Both the position numbers and the translations under genes were made by a program. DNA of 12,855 nucleotides, from NCBI GenBank assembly GCA_902766655.1, contig CACXEL010000164.1:1-12855 (forward strand), in the 5' to 3' direction. The notes under the pieces are model-generated. The model was not told where the DNA came from. It did no database searches and worked only from the letters and a program-made list of their open reading frames with translations. Origin of the DNA: an uncultured Lachnospiraceae bacterium (GTDB lineage: Bacteria > Bacillota > Clostridia > Lachnospirales > Lachnospiraceae). This document shows positions 6,112 through 12,855 of this stretch, piece by piece. Numbering within the stretch: position 1 is the stretch's first letter; each line of letters starts with the position of its first letter.

Positions 6112-6942
6112 TTATGCGTAACTGTGGACGCCGGGCAGTAAGGTGTTGACACCGATGTAGGTAAAGAGCACGGCGATAAATCCGGCTACCGCGAAAATGG
6201 CGGCTGCCTTTCCGCTCCAGCCCCTCCGTATTCTCAGGTGGAGGTAGATGGAATAGATGATCCAGGTAATCAGGGACCAGGTCTCCTTGGGATCCCAGGA
6301 CCAGTAGGAGCCCCAGGCGCGTTCCGCCCAGATGGCACCGGTCAGGATCGTAAATGTGAGGAAAAGAAGACCCAGGGCGACAGACCGATAGCCGATCAGA
6401 TCAAGCTTCTCCTTGGACGGCACGTGGCGGTCCAAAAAGCTCTGATCCTTCATATACTCTCTCAGGAGGAAAATGATACCAAGCACAAAGGAGACACCGA
6501 AGCCGCCGTAGGCGATGATGGCAGTGGACACGTGGAAGCCCAGCCAGTTGCTCCTCAGAGCGGGCATAAGCTCGTGGACATCCTTGCTCTGCATGGCCGC
6601 ATAGCCGATGATGAGGAATATGACCGGGGCCGCGAAGGTGCCCAGAACATTGAACTTGTAGCGGAGAACAAAGACGAGGCTGACCAGGCAAAGTCCCCAG
6701 GCGAAGCTGGTCGCAAACTCATACTGGTTGGTCAGCGGCAGACGGCCCGCTCCGATTCCCCGCGTGATCAAAGCGATTGTATGCAGTACGAAACCTGCTC
6801 CCTGAAGGATCACAGCGATCCTGGCTAGCTTCTCCTTCTGGGCAGCCACAAATACAAAATAAATGATCATGGCGGCGAAGTAGAGAAGCATGGTGACGGT
6901 GAAGAGCACGTTCTCGATCTGAAGGAAGCTTTCATTGACCAT
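6112..6942 (-). CDS. ccsA: Cytochrome c biogenesis protein CcsA (ResC/CcsA family)
   Basis: Integral membrane part of the System II (Ccs) cytochrome c synthetase, which carries haem across the membrane and, with ResB/Ccs1, attaches it to CXXCH/CXXCK cysteines of exported cytochromes. 276 residues from the chosen start, with about eight hydrophobic segments. The tryptophan-rich haem-binding WWD motif reads WGSYWSWDPKETW (210-222). Conserved histidines flank it, notably His137 (NWLGFHVST) and His273 near the C-terminus (PGVHSYA). PLTNQYEF (69-76) is also typical. An ATG five codons further upstream (6957) exists, but GAGGT (6951-6955) lies 8 nt before the ATG at 6942 and nothing resembling a ribosome site precedes 6957. 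It follows resB after 87 bp and is co-oriented with it and with nrfA, its likely substrate. Confidence 0.94.
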   Translation of the reverse strand: MVNESFLQIENVLFTVTMLLYFAAMIIYFVFVAAQKEKLARIAVILQGAGFVLHTIALITRGIGAGRLPLTNQYEFATSFAWGLCLVSLVFVLRYKFNVLGTFAAPVIFLIIGYAAMQSKDVHELMPALRSNWLGFHVSTAIIAYGGFGVSFVLGIIFLLREYMKDQSFLDRHVPSKEKLDLIGYRSVALGLLFLTFTILTGAIWAERAWGSYWSWDPKETWSLITWIIYSIYLHLRIRRGWSGKAAAIFAVAGFIAVLFTYIGVNTLLPGVHSYA

Positions 6943-7029
6943 GAATAAATACCTCATTATTAAAGATTTGGATTTCGGGAATGGATCGATCCTCTTTGCC
7001 GGAACCGCCCATCACTGCATGAATTCCTC

Positions 7030-8412
7030 TTACAAATACTTTTCAGCTGTCTCCCTGAAGCGGTCTCCAAAAAGAACACCGCCCTTGCGGCTTATTGCGT
7101 GCACCGTCCAGGTGCCGTCACTTTCCTGCTCTGCCCACATTCTGGCTTCCTGAAGATAGAAGGCAAGGATGAGTCCGAGCATGACTACCAGTCCCCCGAT
7201 CAGGGCCAGGAAGGTGAAGCGATCACGCTTTACCTGGATGAGCGTATAATTGCGCGGGTTCCCGAAAGTCACCGTGTAATCATCGATCGTAAGCTCTTCA
7301 CTCTGCAGGAGGGCATTCATTCCCAGCATCTGGTTCTTGTAGTAGACAGAGTAAAGGTACGCCGGATTATTGGGGGAAGAAGAAATCGACATGGGGCCGG
7401 ACTCACCAAGCACATAGTCCGGGTAGAAGGCGTTCAGGTAGATGACCAGGTCCGGCATATCTGCCACTCTCACATAATCCCCTGCGTAGATGACATCATC
7501 CTGAAGCGGCTCTCCGTTCTTTGTAATATGAATATCAGCCGCCCAGCCCGTGGAGTTCTGATAATAACGCATGCCAAAGATGGAGGCGGGGTTGTTCACG
7601 CTGATTTCAGCGCTCTCAAGAGCTCCATCGGAAGGCCTGCGGACCGTGATCCCGGCCGTATACTGCTCCACCGTGTCGTCCTCCCGCAGACCTACCTCGA
7701 AGGAATCGATAGTGAGAACACAGCCTGTATCCCCGACCGGCATCGAGTCACCGGGAAGTCCGTAAACAGTGTATTCCTGCTTGGTGGCCTGACCGAGACC
7801 AAAGCCAAGGATCAGGAGAAGAATGCCCAGATGGCAGACCCAGGCGCCCCAGAGGCCGGCCGTGTTCCTGACCGAGAACCTGAAGCTTCCTTTCCTTTCG
7901 TCGGGGCCGGCAGTCTCGGCAGCAGCTCCTGAAAGTGATTCATCTTTTGAAGTGCCTGCGGCCTCATCCGGTTCGCGGGATTCGTTCAGCCCGCCAAGGT
8001 CTTTCCTGTCCCCGGAGAGAATCTTACTGAAGCCCATGGCCTTGAAGAAGCCGTCCACATCCCGGATTCCCGCTACGGATACGTTTCCCGTTTTGCCCAC
8101 GGAGGCAGCCGGGTCAGCCTCCCGCTTCATGATCCTGATGATGGATGGCATGCGGATCAGGTTGCAGAGCAGAAGGTTCAGGCAGAGAAATGCAGACAGG
8201 AGTATGAACCACCAGCTGTGAAAGAGATCGTCCAGCTGCAATGCCATAATGGCGCCTGCCCATCGTTCTCCATACAGCTTTGCATATGCCTCATAGCTCT
8301 GCCCCTGTGTGATCACGCTGCCCACGGTACAGGCGGCTGTCAGGACCAGCAGCAGCCCGATCGCGAACTGCATGGAGCTCGCGAATTTCCATATTTTCTT
8401 TAATGTATTCAT
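7030..8412 (-). CDS. resB: Cytochrome c biogenesis protein ResB/Ccs1
   Basis: Second component of the System II cytochrome c synthetase. 460 residues. The four transmembrane segments fit ResB: TM1 about 15-35, TM2 about 66-87, TM3 about 186-208, then a large outside domain (about 210-397), and TM4 about 399-421 with a short cytoplasmic tail. His194 in TM3 (WVCHLGILLL) matches the haem-liganding histidine known in Ccs1. MRYYQNSTGW (281-290) matches a conserved ResB block in the outside domain. The cytoplasmic loop (about 100-180) carries an acidic, low-complexity stretch (about 136-175) that is probably disordered. The Shine-Dalgarno before ATG 8412 is weak. An intrinsic terminator separates it from nrfA (gap 256 bp), and ccsA follows after 87 bp. 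Thioredoxin-like ResA and CcdA, usual partners, are not in the window. Confidence 0.92.
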   Translation of the reverse strand: MNTLKKIWKFASSMQFAIGLLLVLTAACTVGSVITQGQSYEAYAKLYGERWAGAIMALQLDDLFHSWWFILLSAFLCLNLLLCNLIRMPSIIRIMKREADPAASVGKTGNVSVAGIRDVDGFFKAMGFSKILSGDRKDLGGLNESREPDEAAGTSKDESLSGAAAETAGPDERKGSFRFSVRNTAGLWGAWVCHLGILLLILGFGLGQATKQEYTVYGLPGDSMPVGDTGCVLTIDSFEVGLREDDTVEQYTAGITVRRPSDGALESAEISVNNPASIFGMRYYQNSTGWAADIHITKNGEPLQDDVIYAGDYVRVADMPDLVIYLNAFYPDYVLGESGPMSISSSPNNPAYLYSVYYKNQMLGMNALLQSEELTIDDYTVTFGNPRNYTLIQVKRDRFTFLALIGGLVVMLGLILAFYLQEARMWAEQESDGTWTVHAISRKGGVLFGDRFRETAEKYL

Positions 8413-8467
8413 ATCAGATCATTCTTATTGCGTATTCGGTCAGAAAGAAAACGGTACGATGTAGCCC

Positions 8468-8548
8468 ATCCCGATTGCAAAGCGCTGAAAAGGGATATCC
8501 GCTCCTTATGTCGTACAGGATGTAACGCTCCTGTCCGCACCACGGTGC
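8468..8548 (-). other. Structured leader region upstream of resB
   Basis: On the minus strand, after the nrfA terminator, three successive inverted repeats occur: GCACC/GGTGC (8537-8548, very tight loop), ACAGGA/TCCTGT (8515-8534, 8-nt loop) and ATCCC/GGGAT (8468-8496, long loop). They lie between 56 and 136 bp ahead of the resB start. No known riboswitch consensus was recognised and no clear promoter was found between 8413 and 8600. Each stem is short, so chance is possible. Confidence 0.3.
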
Positions 8549-8600
8549 ATCGATTACATTTCATGTTCCTTCGACAGTCGCTGAATACTGCCGCCGATAT

Positions 8601-8632
8601 AAAAAAGGAGGGGGAACTCCGCTCCCCCTCCT
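8601..8632 (-). terminator. Strong intrinsic terminator after nrfA
   Basis: On the minus strand AGGAGGGGGA (8632-8623) pairs perfectly with TCCCCCTCCT (8615-8606) around a 7-nt loop and is followed directly by a run of six T (8606-8601). It starts 36 bp past the nrfA stop. This is a textbook intrinsic terminator and would reduce read-through into resB-ccsA. Confidence 0.92.
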
Positions 8633-8668
8633 GTCAGGAACATACAGATCAGCTGCCTAAAAAAGTTC

Positions 8669-10027
8669 TTATGCGAAGTAAGCCATGCCGCTTTCAATCA
8701 GTTCCTCGGAGCGATCCAGACAATCGCGGGAAAGCTGCGAGTTGTGGGCGCCCTCAGAGTTCTCGACGTAGCAGTAGTCGAAGTACCACTGGGCTTCCCG
8801 GTAGATGGAGCGAATCTCGTTCAGCTCGTCCTCGGATTTGCTGCCAGACTGGTTGGCCTCGGCCAGCTTGTCCTTGAAATCGGAAAGCTTGGTGCCGACC
8901 TCAGTCTCGCGGGCCGTGATCTCATCCTGGATGCCGTGGACAAATTCGACCATATCCGTGTCGCCGTGGCAGGCAGCGCAGGTCTCAAGGAGGGTCTCAT
9001 TCTCCAGCGGGCTCTGCAGCTTATGGCTGTGGTAGACAGTGCCGCTCTCAGACTGTTCGATCGGCATATGGCAGTCCGCGCACTTCAGGAACTTGGCGTG
9101 CTTGCCGTTCATGTAGGTCTCAAACTCCGGATGCTGTACCTTGAGCATCTGGGCGCCGGTGCTCTCCTGCGTCCAGTCGGAGAAGCCGATGTTCTGATAA
9201 TAAGCGTACACCGCTTCCGGTCCCATGGTCTCGAGGCTGGAGTAAGGCATCATGGCTTCCTTGGTCTCCGGCACGAAATAATACTCGATATGGCACTGGC
9301 CGCAGACCATGATCGACGGATCGAAGGTATCGACATTGTCGCCGAGAGCCTCGTGTACATAGGAGTGTGTGACTACAAGCTGGCCGCCGTTGCCGGCTTC
9401 ATTGGCGTGGCAGTTATAGCAGCTCACAGTCTCCTGCATCTGCGCATGTACCTCGTTGAAGTCCATGGTGTAGGCGCCGACACCCTGGTCGTTGACCAGC
9501 TTGGTGAAGTTGGGCGTCTTGCAGGTCAGGCAGTTGGCCGTCGGATGGGGACGTGCGGTAGCGGCGACATCATCCAGCGTGTAGCTGTGACCGCGGGCGC
9601 TCTCGTAGTCCTTGGCGAAGCCGTAGCCCTCGTAGATGTTGACAAGATACGGAGATTCCTCCAGATAGCTGACATGGTATTCGTTCTCGGCGTTATTGCC
9701 CATGGAAACAGCAATCTCCGGATAGACAGCTTCCCACTCTGCCGCGGTAATGACACCGTCAGCACTGGCAGCAGAAGGAGCTTCAACGTTGAGATACTTA
9801 ATGTCGGCACGAGTCAGAGAGACGGCCCCCGCCTCAGCGGAACCGGCGGTCTCTGCCTCTGCGGCCCCTGACCCTGCAGTTTCTGTCTCAGCAGCCGCTG
9901 TCTCAGCGGGTGCTTCCTGCGGCAGCGAATACTCTGCCTTTGCGCATCCCGTAGCCGCAACGCCGACGATCAGGGCCAGACCGGCGGCGCAGCCACAAAT
10001 AATTATGTTGATTTTTCTCTTATACAT
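8669..10027 (-). CDS. nrfA: Pentahaem cytochrome c nitrite reductase (ammonia-forming), predicted lipoprotein
   Basis: Catalyses six-electron reduction of nitrite to ammonium outside the membrane. 452 residues from the chosen start. The five haem sites are the diagnostic CLTCK (166-170, lysine-ligated active-site haem), CYNCH (203-207), CGQCH (242-246), CADCH (316-320) and CAACH (350-354). Known NrfA residues fit: candidate catalytic Arg159, Glu248-Tyr249 after haem 3 (IEYYF), and KVQH (296-299), giving calcium ligands Lys296 and Gln298 and catalytic His299. The signal peptide ends at AATGC, so Cys28 is a likely lipid anchor, followed by an Ala/Glu/Thr/Ser tether (about 36-70) with AETAGS repeats. 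An in-frame ATG at 10111 is rejected: it would fall about 5 nt from the predicted transcript start, while GGGTGAAG precedes ATG 10027. No nrfH is adjacent. System II maturation genes follow. Confidence 0.95.
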   Translation of the reverse strand: MYKRKINIIICGCAAGLALIVGVAATGCAKAEYSLPQEAPAETAAAETETAGSGAAEAETAGSAEAGAVSLTRADIKYLNVEAPSAASADGVITAAEWEAVYPEIAVSMGNNAENEYHVSYLEESPYLVNIYEGYGFAKDYESARGHSYTLDDVAATARPHPTANCLTCKTPNFTKLVNDQGVGAYTMDFNEVHAQMQETVSCYNCHANEAGNGGQLVVTHSYVHEALGDNVDTFDPSIMVCGQCHIEYYFVPETKEAMMPYSSLETMGPEAVYAYYQNIGFSDWTQESTGAQMLKVQHPEFETYMNGKHAKFLKCADCHMPIEQSESGTVYHSHKLQSPLENETLLETCAACHGDTDMVEFVHGIQDEITARETEVGTKLSDFKDKLAEANQSGSKSEDELNEIRSIYREAQWYFDYCYVENSEGAHNSQLSRDCLDRSEELIESGMAYFA

Positions 10028-10122
10028 ACTCTTCACCCGTAAATAATCAGTCAACAGTTTATAGAAAAAGAGTCTGCCGGCTTGCACTTGACCTCTATAA
10101 CAGACTCTCATTCTTAATATAT

Positions 10123-10151
10123 ATTGTACAATGCATAACGCATATTGTCAA
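10123..10151 (-). promoter_or_regulatory. Near-consensus sigma-A promoter of nrfA
   Basis: On the minus strand, TTGACA (10151-10146, perfect -35) is followed by a 17-bp spacer and TACAAT (10128-10123, five of six to the -10 consensus). Transcription would start near 10116, giving a leader of about 90 nt before the ATG at 10027. It is the best promoter seen in the window. Confidence 0.85.
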
Positions 10152-10154
10152 TAT
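10123..10154. promoter_or_regulatory. Two palindromes covering the nrfA -10 and -35 boxes, putative operator
   Basis: ATTGTACAAT (10123-10132) is a perfect 10-bp palindrome over the -10 box. ATATTGTCAATAT (10142-10154) is a perfect 13-bp palindrome with one central base over the -35 box. They share the ATTGT half-site, and their centres are about 20.5 bp apart, two helix turns. Such placement fits repression. The spelling does not clearly match the FNR (TTGAT-N4-ATCAA) or Rex consensus. Part of the symmetry could follow from the promoter hexamers themselves. Confidence 0.45.
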
Positions 10155-10188
10155 CTGCCTACTGTATCAATCACGGGCAGCACATTGC

Positions 10189-11022
10189 TCAAATGCCGAC
10201 ATTCCCGCTGTTGATCCCTGCAGCACTGTTCTCCAGGGGAAGCCACTTCATGATCTTCTCGACCTCATGTCCCCAGAAGGTCCACTCGTGTCCGTAGTCC
10301 TCGGAATCATACTCGACCTTATAGCCCAGGTCAGTCAGGTAATCCCTCAGATCAAGATTTGGAGGAAGGAGTCTGTCCTTGGTTCCGCATGCCAGATAAA
10401 TCCCGGGGAGGTCTTTCCCCTCTTCGACCAGCTTTCTGGCCAGCCATTTGGGATTCATGTCGGATTCCAGGACCTTGTCAAGGTCCCCGAAGATGGACTC
10501 CGCGTAATCCCTCCTCATCATAAAGAAAGGTGACTCGTTGGTCCGGTTCGGCAGGTCCTCAATGATGAGGGCACTGGAGAAGCCGGCGATATGGCTGAAT
10601 GTATCGGAATACTTGAGTCCGTTCCTGATTGCGCCATAGCCGCCCATGGACAGGCCGGCGATATAAGTATCCTCACGCTTATGGGAAAGAGGGAACATCT
10701 TCCTGGTCTGCTCCACAAGCTCCCGGCCTATGAACTCGCCGTAGAAGGTGTGGGCGCCTGGCTGATCAACATAGAAGCTGTTCTCGCCACAGGGCATGAC
10801 GACCGCCAGGTCGTTCTCCTCGGCGATCCGCTGGATCGAGGTCCCGGAGACCCAGTCCGTGTAATTGCCAAAGATACCATGCAGCAGGTAGAGGGTCTTG
10901 AAAGGTCTTGCCTCCCTCACAGGCGCCCCCGGGAATGCCAGCTTGTCCGTCGGAAGAATGACCTTGACGGTGACAGTCCTCATAAGACATTCGGAAATGA
11001 AATCAGCGGTGATCAGTGCCAT
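10189..11022 (-). CDS. Alpha/beta-hydrolase esterase (EstA / esterase D-like family)
   Basis: Carboxylesterase of 277 residues in the putative esterase family (PF00756 type) that includes S-formylglutathione hydrolase, tributyrin esterase EstA and feruloyl or acetyl esterases. The nucleophile elbow is GLSMGGYGA with Ser125; the acid is probably Asp216 (ACGTKDRLLP), and the base His245 (EDYGHEWTFW). The oxyanion region is LYLLHGIFGN (44-53). There is no signal peptide, so it is cytoplasmic and could remove acyl groups from imported compounds. AAGGAGG (11031-11037 on this strand) 8 nt before ATG sets the start. It begins 34 bp after the ABC transporter gene, so the two are probably co-transcribed. 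No U-rich terminator is visible after it, and the nrfA promoter lies immediately downstream. The natural substrate cannot be inferred. Confidence 0.9.
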   Translation of the reverse strand: MALITADFISECLMRTVTVKVILPTDKLAFPGAPVREARPFKTLYLLHGIFGNYTDWVSGTSIQRIAEENDLAVVMPCGENSFYVDQPGAHTFYGEFIGRELVEQTRKMFPLSHKREDTYIAGLSMGGYGAIRNGLKYSDTFSHIAGFSSALIIEDLPNRTNESPFFMMRRDYAESIFGDLDKVLESDMNPKWLARKLVEEGKDLPGIYLACGTKDRLLPPNLDLRDYLTDLGYKVEYDSEDYGHEWTFWGHEVEKIMKWLPLENSAAGINSGNVGI

Positions 11023-11056
11023 GATAAAGTCCTCCTTGTTGTGTTATATTGTATCC

Positions 11057-12811
11057 TCAGCCGAAGATAGCCTGCGCTTTTTCCAGGGATGCGTATACGC
11101 CGCCGCGGGAGAGCAGATCCTGCCTTGATCCGATCTCGCTGATGCCCTGGTTCTCGACGACAGCGATCTGGTCTGCATTTCTTATGGTGGAAAGCCTGTG
11201 GGCGATGACGATGCAGGTCCTGCCTGTGCTCAGCATATCCAGGCTGTCCTGGATCCTCCGCTCCGTCACGGAGTCAAGGGCCGAGGTGGCCTCGTCCAGG
11301 ATCAGGATCGGCGGCTCCTTGAGGAATACGCGGGCGATGGAGATTCTCTGCTTCTGTCCGCCCGATAGGACCACGCCGCGCTCGCCGACGAAGGTGTGGT
11401 ATCCGTCCGGCATGGCCATGATTTCCTCGTGGATCTCGGCCTTGATGGCCGCGTTGATCACTTCCTTGTCCGTGGCGTCCGGCCTGCCGTACCGGATATT
11501 CTCCATGACGGTGCCGGCGAACATGAAGACGTCCTGCTGGATGATGCCTATGTTCCTGCGCAGGCTCTCCTGCGAAATCTTTCGAACATCGATCCCGTCG
11601 ATCTTCACAGCGCCGCCTGACACGTCGTAGAACCTGGGCAGGAGGTGACACATTGTAGTCTTACCGCCGCCGGAGGAGCCGACCAGAGCCAGTGTTGTTC
11701 CCGGTTCCACTGTGACGTTGATATTCTTCAGGACCTCAGTGCCGTCGTTGTAGTGGAAATCCACGTTCTCATATGTGATCCTGCCTTTGATATCCCTGAG
11801 ATCCACCGCGTCGGGCGCATCCATGATTTCAGGCTCCGTCCGCATGATCTCCAGGAACCTCGAGAAGCCGGCGGTACCCTGGGTATAGATCTCCATGAAC
11901 TGAGCCAGTTTGCGGACCGGGCTCGTGAAGATCGACACGTAAAGGGTAAATGTCAGCAGATCCACGAGATCCAGGCTACCCTTCATGAGCATACCGCCGC
12001 CGACCGCGATCACAGCGACCTGCATGATACCGATGGTGGCCTCCATGCTGCCCATGAATTTGCCCATGGCCTTATAGTAGTCCACCCTGCTCTTCTTAAA
12101 GTTCTCGTTGGCCTCGGCGAACTTGTCCTCCTCCGCCTTCTCGTTGGCAAAGGCCTTGGAGGTCCGGATGCCGGAAATGCCGCTCTCGATGGCCGCATTG
12201 ATCTCGCCTGTCTTCTTTTTGACCTCCTTGTTTGCATTTCTCATCTCGAGCCGCTGGTGCATGGATAAAAAGATGGAGACCGGCAGGAGAATCACAAGGA
12301 CAAGGGTGAGTCCGGGATTAATGAAGGCCAGTATGATGACTGCGCCGATGATGGTCAGTGTGCAGGTCAGAATGTTCTCCGGACCGTGGTGGGCCAGCTC
12401 TACGATCTCGAAGAGGTCGTTGGTGACGCGCGAGAGCAGGACGCCTGTCCGGTTCCTGTCAAAGAAGCTGTAGGACAGCCGCTGCATGTGGGCGAAAACG
12501 TCTCGCCGCATGTCCGCCTCGACCAGGGTTCCGTAGCCATGCCCGATCACGGTGATCAGATACTGGAAGAATGCCCTCAGGAGGTAGGCGGCCAGAATGA
12601 CGCCCATGACTGTGAAGAACAGCGTGTATAGCTTCTGCGGAAGGTAGCTGTTCATGGCTTTTCTTGTGATGTACGGGAAGGCCAGATCGATGGCCGCGAT
12701 GCCCACCGAGAGCAGCATGTCGACCGCAAACAGCTTTTTGTGAGGCTTAATGTAGGAAATGAAGACCGAAAGGTCAGATTTCGAATAATCTATCCTGTTT
12801 TCCTTATTCAT
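11057..12811 (-). CDS. ABC exporter half-transporter (fused membrane and ATPase domains)
   Basis: Type IV (MsbA/BmrA-like) ABC exporter, 584 residues from the chosen start. The N-terminal membrane domain (about 25-310) has six predicted helices and a typical intracellular loop with SYSFFDRNRTGVLLSRVTND. The ATPase domain (about 345-584) has Walker A GSSGGGKT (378-385), Q-loop IIQQDVF, signature LSGGQ (483-487), Walker B ILILDEATSALD with catalytic Glu507, and H-loop His538 (IAHRLST). All sites look canonical, so a homodimer could hydrolyse ATP, although many clostridial examples pair with a second half-transporter encoded next door; upstream sequence is outside the window. A TTG start at 12826 has no ribosome site. 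ATG 12811 has a modest AAAGAG 6 nt upstream and is preferred. Probable exporter of lipid, drug or peptide; the substrate is unknown. The esterase follows after 34 bp. Confidence 0.93.
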   Translation of the reverse strand: MNKENRIDYSKSDLSVFISYIKPHKKLFAVDMLLSVGIAAIDLAFPYITRKAMNSYLPQKLYTLFFTVMGVILAAYLLRAFFQYLITVIGHGYGTLVEADMRRDVFAHMQRLSYSFFDRNRTGVLLSRVTNDLFEIVELAHHGPENILTCTLTIIGAVIILAFINPGLTLVLVILLPVSIFLSMHQRLEMRNANKEVKKKTGEINAAIESGISGIRTSKAFANEKAEEDKFAEANENFKKSRVDYYKAMGKFMGSMEATIGIMQVAVIAVGGGMLMKGSLDLVDLLTFTLYVSIFTSPVRKLAQFMEIYTQGTAGFSRFLEIMRTEPEIMDAPDAVDLRDIKGRITYENVDFHYNDGTEVLKNINVTVEPGTTLALVGSSGGGKTTMCHLLPRFYDVSGGAVKIDGIDVRKISQESLRRNIGIIQQDVFMFAGTVMENIRYGRPDATDKEVINAAIKAEIHEEIMAMPDGYHTFVGERGVVLSGGQKQRISIARVFLKEPPILILDEATSALDSVTERRIQDSLDMLSTGRTCIVIAHRLSTIRNADQIAVVENQGISEIGSRQDLLSRGGVYASLEKAQAIFG

Positions 12812-12855
12812 ATATGTCTCTTTCAATTATGATGATATCGCCTTCAGTTTCCCGA
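12812..12855. other. Window edge upstream of the ABC gene
   Basis: Only 44 bases remain. They hold the weak purine-rich ribosome site for the ABC gene. Neither a promoter nor the end of another gene can be recognised in so short a stretch. Confidence 0.3.

Noticed and set aside
6943..6957. Longer ccsA start at ATG 6957
   Set aside because: No ribosome site upstream, whereas GAGGT is 8 nt before ATG 6942.
6983..6992. GGATCGATCC perfect 10-bp palindrome in the resB-ccsA gap
   Set aside because: Isolated, lacks flanking structure or a U-tract, and is of a length expected by chance in a window this size.
7099..7932. Plus-strand ORF of 277 codons opposite resB
   Set aside because: Shadow of the resB frame; no ribosome site and no recognisable protein features.
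8428..8877. Plus-strand ORF of 149 codons across the resB-nrfA gap
   Set aside because: Runs through the intrinsic terminator and into antisense of nrfA; Arg/Ser-rich translation without a domain.
8744..9871. Plus-strand ORF of 375 codons opposite nrfA
   Set aside because: Antisense to a gene with five haem motifs. The Val/Leu/Ala-rich translation lacks domains or a ribosome site.
10028..10111. Longer nrfA start at ATG 10111
   Set aside because: It would lie about 5 nt after the predicted transcription start and would put 28 non-signal residues before a clear signal peptide.
12812..12826. TTG start adding five codons to the ABC gene
   Set aside because: No ribosome site before the TTG. The ATG at 12811 has at least a purine-rich AAAGAG at proper distance.
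1..12855. Mobile elements, CRISPR arrays, tRNA or rRNA genes
   Set aside because: No transposase motifs, no regularly spaced direct repeats of CRISPR size, and no cloverleaf or rRNA sequence were recognised by eye.

Overview
The window looks like part of a chromosome from an anaerobic or facultatively anaerobic Gram-positive bacterium, most likely a Clostridia/Lachnospiraceae-type Bacillota of moderately high G+C. This is an inference from AAGGAGG-type ribosome binding sites, lipoproteins with a lipobox, PepSY proteins beside a two-component system, System II (Ccs) cytochrome c maturation genes and GC-rich coding DNA. No phage, IS element, CRISPR array, tRNA or rRNA was seen. The species cannot be named from the sequence.

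Region 1 (1-3402, plus strand) is a sensory and envelope module. It holds the 3' part of an OmpR-family response regulator, its membrane histidine kinase, a lipoprotein ending in a PepSY domain, and a second exported protein ending in a PepSY-like domain. Four TTAAT-type elements at exactly 11-bp steps sit just upstream of a -10 box that lacks a -35 box, ahead of the last gene. This is the usual architecture of a promoter activated by an OmpR/PhoB-family regulator, so the adjacent regulator is the obvious candidate. Hairpins follow the kinase gene and the last gene.

Region 2 (3500-5880) has a large perfect-arm hairpin between convergent genes, then, on the minus strand, a cytoplasmic GH32 beta-fructosidase (sucrose-6-phosphate hydrolase type) with an unusual insertion of about 65 residues, and a DUF5655 protein in its own unit.

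Region 3 (6064-10151, minus strand) is a nitrite-ammonification module. It contains a pentahaem cytochrome c nitrite reductase (NrfA, with the diagnostic CXXCK haem site), followed by ResB/Ccs1 and CcsA/ResC, which together attach haem to c-type cytochromes outside the membrane. The NrfA appears to be a lipoprotein on a low-complexity tether, and no nrfH is next to it. nrfA has a near-consensus promoter (TTGACA, 17 bp, TACAAT) in which two short palindromes cover the -35 and -10 boxes. A strong intrinsic terminator lies between nrfA and resB, so the maturation genes are probably expressed at a lower level or from their own start. A bidirectional-type terminator closes the module after ccsA.

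Region 4 (10189-12811, minus strand) is an ABC half-transporter with fused membrane and ATPase domains, followed 34 bp later by an EstA/esterase-D-like alpha/beta hydrolase. They are probably co-transcribed from a promoter outside the window.
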